This document shows, piece by piece, positions 57,498 to 64,000 of a stretch of 64,000 bases of DNA. How positions within the stretch are numbered: position 1 is the first letter of the stretch; the number at the start of each line of letters is the position of its first letter. Under the pieces are notes generated by a model, which searched no databases, was not told the origin of the DNA, and saw nothing but the letters and a program-made list of their open reading frames with translations. The position numbers were made by a program, and so were the translations under genes. The DNA is from Hyposmocoma kahamanoa (Eukaryota > Arthropoda > Insecta > Lepidoptera > Cosmopterigidae), in NCBI RefSeq assembly GCF_003589595.1, contig NW_020653719.1:1253616-1317615 (forward strand), given 5' to 3'.

Positions 57498-60400
57498 ATG
57501 AGCGACGACGATCGTGACATCGATATTGAAAGTGATGTAGGTGTTTTCTCCTTTTGACATAACATAATGTTCTGCCATCATCGCCTGTTTACTTTCGCAT
57601 CTTATGATCATTTTGTTTATTTATGTAATTTCAGGCTGAGAATGACTCCGACAATCGCACACACGCTAGAAATAATCTGAGTGGCAGTGGATATTATTCC
57701 CAGGTATAGTGTTAGTGATATAAAATAGTTTGGCGGCCGTTTCCGCTTGAGAAATCACCACGTGAGGCGTTTAGCTTAGATCAAGACAATTTACATATTA
57801 TTACACTTGTGACGCCTAGTGCTTGTATAATTTGACTTTAAAACTGAACTTCGACACACGCTACTCCGAATATATTATGTTACTTCGACATGACTCTACT
57901 TACGAAGCATAGTCGGAGCAGTGTGTCAGTTCAGTTTTATAGTTGTATAATTATTTGTTGTGCTAACTTTGACTGTTGATCATTTCAGGCAGAGAAACGG
58001 GCACATCACAATGCATTGGAGAGGAAACGTAGAGATCACATAAAAGATAGTTTCACATCTTTAAGGGACTCAGTACCTGCTCTTCAAGGGGAGAAAGTGG
58101 TATGTCTATTTATATTAAATAATAAATATTGGTCCCAATCTTTTCCCTATATTCTGTGTTTTAGTGAACAATGGTATAGTGTAACGGACTGGTATCCTCA
58201 ACTCGGTGACTAAGCGCCTATTTTGCTTGTGGTGGGTGAAGGGTCCTACTCATGCCACCCAAGCTCCTCCAAGAATCTCAGTGTCCTTTTACTTAGGGCT
58301 GTAGTTAGAGTGTGTAGGTCGTGCCTTTTAAGCTTATATTTTTTCTGAATAGACTGGCACATTGGGAATGGTTCCTTAGCCTTTCTACAAACCGTAACAG
58401 GTTGTCCAGGTGTTGTTAGCCTTTAGACGGAATGTGTATGAATTTGTAGGTACACACAATATCACTGAAGTCTCGGAATGCATGTGAATACAGATTCATA
58501 ACACAAGCAATTTAAAAAGTTAATTATGGTCTTACTCATTCATTATAACGAGTAACTGTTTGCATGAAAAAAAGAAAGAGGATAATGTGCTTTTTAATTT
58601 GACATATAATACTTGCAACATCTTGTTTGTGGTATGGAGTGATTGTGAGTGATCATTTTGAAAATTGTGGGTCGAAAAATATGATCAATGGAGAAAACTG
58701 GCTAATTTTAGTGCAGTTATCTTGTATGAAAGACAAAAACATACTTATGTAGGATTTTTAGGCATATATTAAACTTTAAAAAAAAAATTAGGTATTCATC
58801 AAAGTTGACTAACATTTTTGACAATTATGTATATTTTTGGGAGAAATTGTGATAATATGGTGGTAAATAACTTTGAATTTCTCATCAAACAAAACACTAT
58901 GTTGTCATAGAATAGTTCATTAGTAATTTTTATTTCAAGTAAAATTGTGTAGTAGTTTTAGCATAATCGTAATTTTTGTGAGCATCTGCAAATATTCTGT
59001 GGCGCCACTATTACACTGCGCGAGTTTTTGCATTTACAGAATTACAGCTGTCAATTGAGTCTAAGGTTTGAGAGGTTGTTCTTGGCCATTGGTAGGGACA
59101 CTGTGGGTTCTGGTCCTACAGCCTCCATCTCCAATCCTTTTATTTTATTTTATTTTCTTAGGGGAGTTTACAGCTACTTTTACAACATGGATTTAAATAT
59201 AAATAATCAGATGCCAATTAAAAGCTTCCACATATGAAAATTAGAAAATAACACTACCATAAATAACTCTTCTATGACAGCACAACAATCTCTTTATCAG
59301 GCACTTGAAAAGAAGTTATTAGTCATAATAGTTTTTGTATTCATAACGCTATTACAGAAAAGATCTATGTGACAGTCGCCATTAAGTTGGTTAAATGATG
59401 TTAATGATCTTGGTAGATTAATTCTAAAATTAGTACGACTAACTGTAACATGAAGCAAATTATTCTTACCAAACTTCTTAACTGGAATTTTGAGTATAAT
59501 GTTATTAAGGACCTCTGGATAATCAATCTTATTCTGTGCAATGTTCAGCAGAAAACACGCATAAACTATATTTCTCTGTAGATGTAAAGGTAATAGATGA
59601 CATTTTTTCAACGGTGCATGTGTCTCGCCATTTTATCAGCTGCATCATTGCCATGTGAGGTGTTGTGTTTTTTAATCCATTGTAGAGTTACATGATTGTG
59701 TATACATACTGCCATGAGTGCTGATGGCATTTATGAATAAGCCCAGAGTTGATGTTATAGCAGCTCAGGGCTGCAATTGATTATAGGTCTTTTCACCTTT
59801 GTGTAGAGCCAGAGAGTTATTTTCGATGAGACTCCCCATTGTTTACCTACAATTTTATGACACAGCCAGAAGGCGATAGAAGCTTATTTATTTTGTGGTC
59901 CAAGTGTTTGTTCTAGTTCAACTTGTTGTCAAGTGTTACTCCTAAATATTTAATTTCAGCCGATTATTGAGGTTCTGTATTGAAGAACTTGGGTATATAT
60001 ATGTAGATAGTTTACCAGTCATCTTTTGTTTGTAAATAGTACTAGTTCTGCCTTAGTTGGGTTTACCGATAATTCATAAGCTGTGCGCCATCTTTCTACA
60101 ATTGAGAATGCAGCTTGTGTAATGTCACAAAGTGAACAGTAATCTGTACTGGCATAGTTGCCCGTTATTGTATTGCTATGTCATCAGCAGTAGACAGTAG
60201 TGGAGAAATTAAGGTGATCTCAATTTAAAGTTAAGGTGGTGTAATTTTTATTTTTTGTACTTAAATTTTATAGAAATTTATAAATTATGCGTTGCAGGCA
60301 AGTCGCGCACAAATATTAAAGAAAGCCGCTGAATATATCCAGTTCATGCGGCGGAAAAACAATTCTCACCAGCAGGATATAGAAGATCTCAAGCGGCAAA

Positions 60401-62528
60401 ACAATTTACTGGAACAACAGAGTATGTTTCCCTTTTCAATTATAACATTAAATGGCTCTTCCCTAGCTTTCTAGCAGCTTTTTAATTGTTATTTTTGGTG
60501 TATTATTATATAGAACAAGAAATTCTAAAATATGTTTATTTTTATCTACAAACAATTACACTTCAAGCAGAAAAGATATGCAGGAGATTCTCAGATTAAC
60601 ATTGCACAACAGCGCTAATTTGAATGTCGTAACGTTTGGTTTTTGTATGACAATAGGGTTCTAACCTCCTGTCTGCAATATACCAGTGGATGACAGACAT
60701 GACATCTTCTATGATGGTAACCAACAAAATGTTTAGAAACCACCTCATTTTTGTAAATATGAATTTATGAGAATTACGCCTATTGGATCCACAGTATTGT
60801 CCACTGAAATCTTTATAAGTTTAAGGTCCCAATAGAAATTTTAACTTTAAATTTGCCTGAGTTTGAAGAGAATTTGTAAAATGTTTAGTGGCTGCTTTAT
60901 GAAAGTCTATATTTGTACATGTATTGAATGCGGACCTTAATAAAACATGTTACGTTATAAATTCAAAGAACTAAATTTCATTATCGTCATCATCATCATC
61001 ATCGTCTTATTATACATACGTCTCACAGCTGGGCACGGGTCTCCTCTAAGGAGAGGGTTTAGTTAGGCTATAGTCCCCTGTATGTGTCCAATGCGGGTTT
61101 GGGACTTCCTATGCTTGTGAACTGGTGAAAAAAATACCTTTAACGTCCAAGTTTTATCACTTTGTTTTCCTACACCATTACTGTGAGGTATAGCTCCTAA
61201 ACATTCACAAATGTACATAACCTGGAAAGAACAGTTATAGGCATAGAAATTCAAACCACCAGCCTCTCAATAGAGCTACCTTTTTTTTATTCAAATGTAA
61301 GCGTACATTAGACCTCCATTTCACGATGAGGTCGACTAAGCACACCTAAACAATGCATATTCACTCTCGCCTTGAAAAGGCCCAAGTTAATAACGTTCAA
61401 GGAACAAGTCTGCAAGCAGGGAATTCCACTCCATAGCCGTAACGCTTCGTGCGAACCTTCGGGCGGAATCCAAACCTACGCCTAGTCCCCCGATGATGGA
61501 AAGGTGGAATTAAATCGTGTAATTCCATCGCACACTCTCCGTGATATATCCTGTAAAATACCGATAAGTAGGCAACTTTACGGCGGTGTTCAAGTCTCTG
61601 CAGCTTCGCCTCTACTAATTCCGAATCACCTATAAACGTCTTGACATGCTTGTCAATTGAATCCAAGGTGGTCAATTGACATGTAGGAGAGCCATCCCAA
61701 AGGTGGCAGCAGTACTCCATACACGTTCGGACTTGTGCTTAATACAACTGAAAAACTGTCCCGGTGTGAAGTAACTCCTCACCCTGGAAAAAGTGCCAAG
61801 CTTCCTGGCTGCATTTTGGCCATCGATTCTGGTATCTGCCGAAGTTCAGATTACGATAGGTCCATTCCAAGGAACTGGAGACGGTCGGCTATCGGTATGG
61901 ATATATCACTAAAAGTCTGAGTCAGCTCAAAGGGACTCCGTTATGTGGAGAATAGACACGCCTGCGTTTTGGTAGCATTAAATTTGCCAAGATTGGTATC
62001 GCTCCAATCGGAGCCTGTCTTGAGTGTCAAATCCAAATAGCTAACCATAGACTCGACAAGATTGGATTTCCTCTCCACTGACCCTTGTATTGGTCAAGTA
62101 CCTATCTACAACTGTGCTGTCATCAGCATACGCATAGGTACCTGGAATTAACATATTATTGATATACAGCAGACAGAGTGTTGCAGATAGTGCAGAACCT
62201 TGAGGAACTCTATCTATCGACCTTTCTCCAACTGGGCAGATTGGTGGATCCTGGCCTGAACTTAAATAATATGTCCATTATTTTTTTATTTATGTGTATT
62301 ATAATTTTACTAGACAATATGTTATGAATAAGTAACAGAAAGAACTCAAATTCTATTTCAGTACGGGCATTGGAAAAAGCACGAGCAACTGGTAACTTCA
62401 TGGACGCTCATGAACTCGGATTGGGTATCAAATCAGAGGGCAGTTCACATGATACTGACAGTTCAGATGGAGAGGGCACCACACGGCGTGTTAAGAAACT
62501 TAAAATCAACGGAGTTAATGTGAGTTAA
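57498..62528 (+). CDS. Max: Max, bHLH-leucine zipper transcription factor (5 coding exons)
   Basis: Exons: 57498-57536 ([13 protein letters not shown]), 57635-57703 ([20 protein letters not shown], then YSQ), 57989-58096 (the basic region and helix 1: [20 protein letters not shown], then [16 protein letters not shown]), 60298-60421 (helix 2 and zipper start: [20 protein letters not shown]) and 62362-62528 ([20 protein letters not shown]..., ending in [12 protein letters not shown] and TAA). About 168 residues. The His-Glu-Arg of HNALERKRR contact E-box CACGTG. Max dimerises with Myc or Mad/Mnt in the nucleus to set growth-gene expression. Exon 3 has two possible donors three bases apart (GT at 58097 or 58100), giving GEK|ASR as in other animals or an extra Val. 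Acidic N-terminal serines resemble the CK2 site region of vertebrate Max. Introns 3 and 4 contain retroelement fragments. Confidence 0.93.
59280..60215 (-). mobile_element. Non-LTR retrotransposon fragment with RNase H remnant
   Basis: Minus strand, in Max intron 3. At 59700-59600 it reads [20 protein letters not shown], the HGN-x-x-AD core of an RNase H domain at the end of jockey/R1-like ORF2. At 59611-59297 ([20 protein letters not shown] ... [20 protein letters not shown]) it reads the C-terminal part. RT-like thumb remnants lie upstream (60110-60000). Broken by stops. Confidence 0.65.
60985..61100. repeat. Dispersed lepidopteran repeat fragment
   Basis: catcatcatcatcatc at 60986 followed by cgtctcacagctgggcacgg then gtctcctctaaggagagg. 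This is the inverse relative of the tail seen at 19790-19840. Abundant in moth genomes (from memory). Confidence 0.6.
61262..62280 (-). mobile_element. Non-LTR retrotransposon RT C-terminal fragment
   Basis: Minus strand, in Max intron 4. 61720-61397 is open and reads [20 protein letters not shown], then [20 protein letters not shown] and ELHDLIPPF, the C-terminal block of a jockey/CR1-type ORF2. Further upstream (62230-62120) a degenerate '[20 protein letters not shown]' and 'YAYADDS' mark the RT catalytic region. Frameshifted; ends about 80 bases before Max exon 5. Confidence 0.8.
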
Positions 62529-64000
62529 ATAGTATTAGTGTTAGACCAGTTTATAGATGTTACTCAATTTACAAATGTTCGAACTTGGTTATAGGTACAC
62601 TTTTCTCGTGTAACTGCTCTTAAAAAAATCTTCTAATTATCTTAACCATGTGACTGCCTCTCACCTTCCGTTCTTTTATTTCCTGTTACTATTGGAGAGA
62701 TAGTCTATTAGCCAAAAAATATAACCACTGATAAAGTTTTGTTTGTTTGAATAATAAGGAGTGCTTGTACATCTACCTGCCATTTTTAAATATATAACAA
62801 ATATTTTTTCTACTTTTCTTTGTTATAAAATGTCTAGATTTACGAGTAGCTTATATTTTGCGAAAAGTCTGTGTTCCTATATGTTAGGCTGATTGGTGTC
62901 CGCTTGTATTCCACGCGGGTGGATAACAGATGTTCTTAGGTTCAACTAAGGAATTCGAGAAGTAATTTGTGGAAGAAAATGTCCACATTAGTCTTTAGTT
63001 TATCCAATCACTGGTGGTGACAGTTGTAAACTGGTTGATCAGAAGTGTATTTGTATTTGAACTGCGCAGTGTCGGCCTGTACTTTCTTTTTATCGTATCG
63101 ATGGCATACACTATCGTGCTTGCCATCGAGGTGAAAGGATTTGCCATGTAAGGTACTCGCCACTTGTTGCCCAATGTGCGCCAGACATACAGGAAAGGAA
63201 TGGTAGGTCGTGTGGGGAGGCTACTTTCTTACAACCTTAACTTCCTACCCGCCTTCAACTTCATGAGTTGAAGTATATGGTATTAAGCAATAACTACGTC
63301 CAAATCAAATTCGAACATCTGTAAGTTGGTATCGAAAATAAATAATAAATGGTCTGAAAAGATTGCATATTTTGATTCAAAAGTCAACAATATGTACCTA
63401 TGATGAATATTTTACTTACTCTTATGAGTACAGTTCATAAAGATACCATGTTTCGTTTTACAACTTTGTAATTTTATAAAATTTGATTTGACATAATTTT
63501 TATTTTAGATATTTTAAAAATCAACCTGAGTCATTTGAAACATGAGGCGCGAGTCAGTGAAATTGTGTATAGTATGGATTATTAGTAGATGTAAAAATGT
63601 AAATGCAAGGGAAACTTAAGAAATGTACAAAATCTGCTTATTTTTAATGTGTACAGTACAAACTCAAAATCTATTTTCTTTATAATTCTTAAAGCATCTC
63701 TGCGACTTCGAACATATATGTGATGTATAATTTGTCTTAAATAATACCTTTTCAAAACATTAATACTAATTTATCAGTACAACACTCTAAACAAAAGAAC
63801 TACAACAATAAAGACAAGTTTCCCTTGTATTGAATAAACTGAATTAATTAAGTGGAATGTCGAAAGAGAATATTTTTATATGTGAATACTAAATTTTAAA
63901 TTGCGTTATATGATCAAAATTTGTAAGTCGACTAAGCATTGTTTTATGTTTCGCAGCTAAACGATTTTAATAGGTACATGTGCTATCTTTTTAAACTCAA
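62529..64000. other. Max 3' flank, probable 3' UTR
   Basis: No further coding exon recognised. AT-rich sequence with AATAAA-type signals near 63340, 63807 and 63834, any of which could end a long Max 3' UTR. A degenerate repeat (tgttgcccaatgtgcgccag then acatacagga) near 63170-63200 resembles 31685-31715. Confidence 0.4.

Noticed and set aside
1..64000. CRISPR arrays, bacterial operons, integrated viral genes
   Set aside because: No regularly spaced direct repeats, no prokaryotic gene packing, and no viral structural or envelope motifs were seen; the RT-bearing sequences are non-LTR or Penelope-like.

Overview
The window is nuclear genomic DNA from an insect, most probably a moth or butterfly (Lepidoptera). 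The evidence is split genes with GT-AG introns, conserved animal proteins (exocyst Sec10/Exoc5, Max, a testis-specific-type kinase), and a dense load of repeats typical of lepidopteran genomes: tRNA-headed SINEs, hairpin MITEs, mariner, hAT, R1- and jockey-like retroelements, RTE fragments and a Penelope-like element. One 400-base assembly gap (Ns) lies at 47673-48072. There are no prokaryotic operons, CRISPR arrays or origins.

Layout. (1) 1-3678: retrotransposon fragments and a hairpin repeat. (2) 3679-30089, minus strand: one gene, the exocyst subunit Sec10/Exoc5, which I reconstructed as 15 coding exons with consistent splice phases and a product of about 740 residues. Its introns hold an 8-bp-TSD hAT element with a dead transposase, a dead mariner, several MITEs and SINEs, and RT fragments. 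(3) 32229-33278, plus strand: an intronless TSSK-like protein kinase, head-to-head with Sec10. (4) 36465-52105, minus strand: a tandem set of three small secreted-protein genes (called B, A and C here). Each has a signal-peptide exon ending in phase 1, a short second exon ending in phase 0, and a last exon; A and B share a V-x-V...PP-x-V-x-[F/Y] motif. I do not recognise the family. Gene B's introns hold a composite R1/jockey retroelement block and an apparently intact mariner (42603-43881). Two Harbinger-like elements with TTA or TAA target duplications and a second dead mariner lie between or beside the genes. (5) 52295-55933: a Harbinger-like element enclosing the GIY-YIG end of a Penelope-like element. 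(6) 56153-56552, minus: a two-exon gene for an 82-residue helical protein that I do not recognise, head-to-head with (7) 57498-62528, plus: Max, the bHLH-zipper partner of Myc/Mad, in five coding exons whose introns hold jockey-like fragments.

How the genes relate. Sec10 (vesicle tethering) and Max (transcription) are housekeeping genes with no evident functional link to each other or to the kinase. The secreted-protein trio is the only set that looks related by descent. All exon boundaries were read by eye from splice consensus, phase and recalled family alignment; no search or transcript evidence was available.
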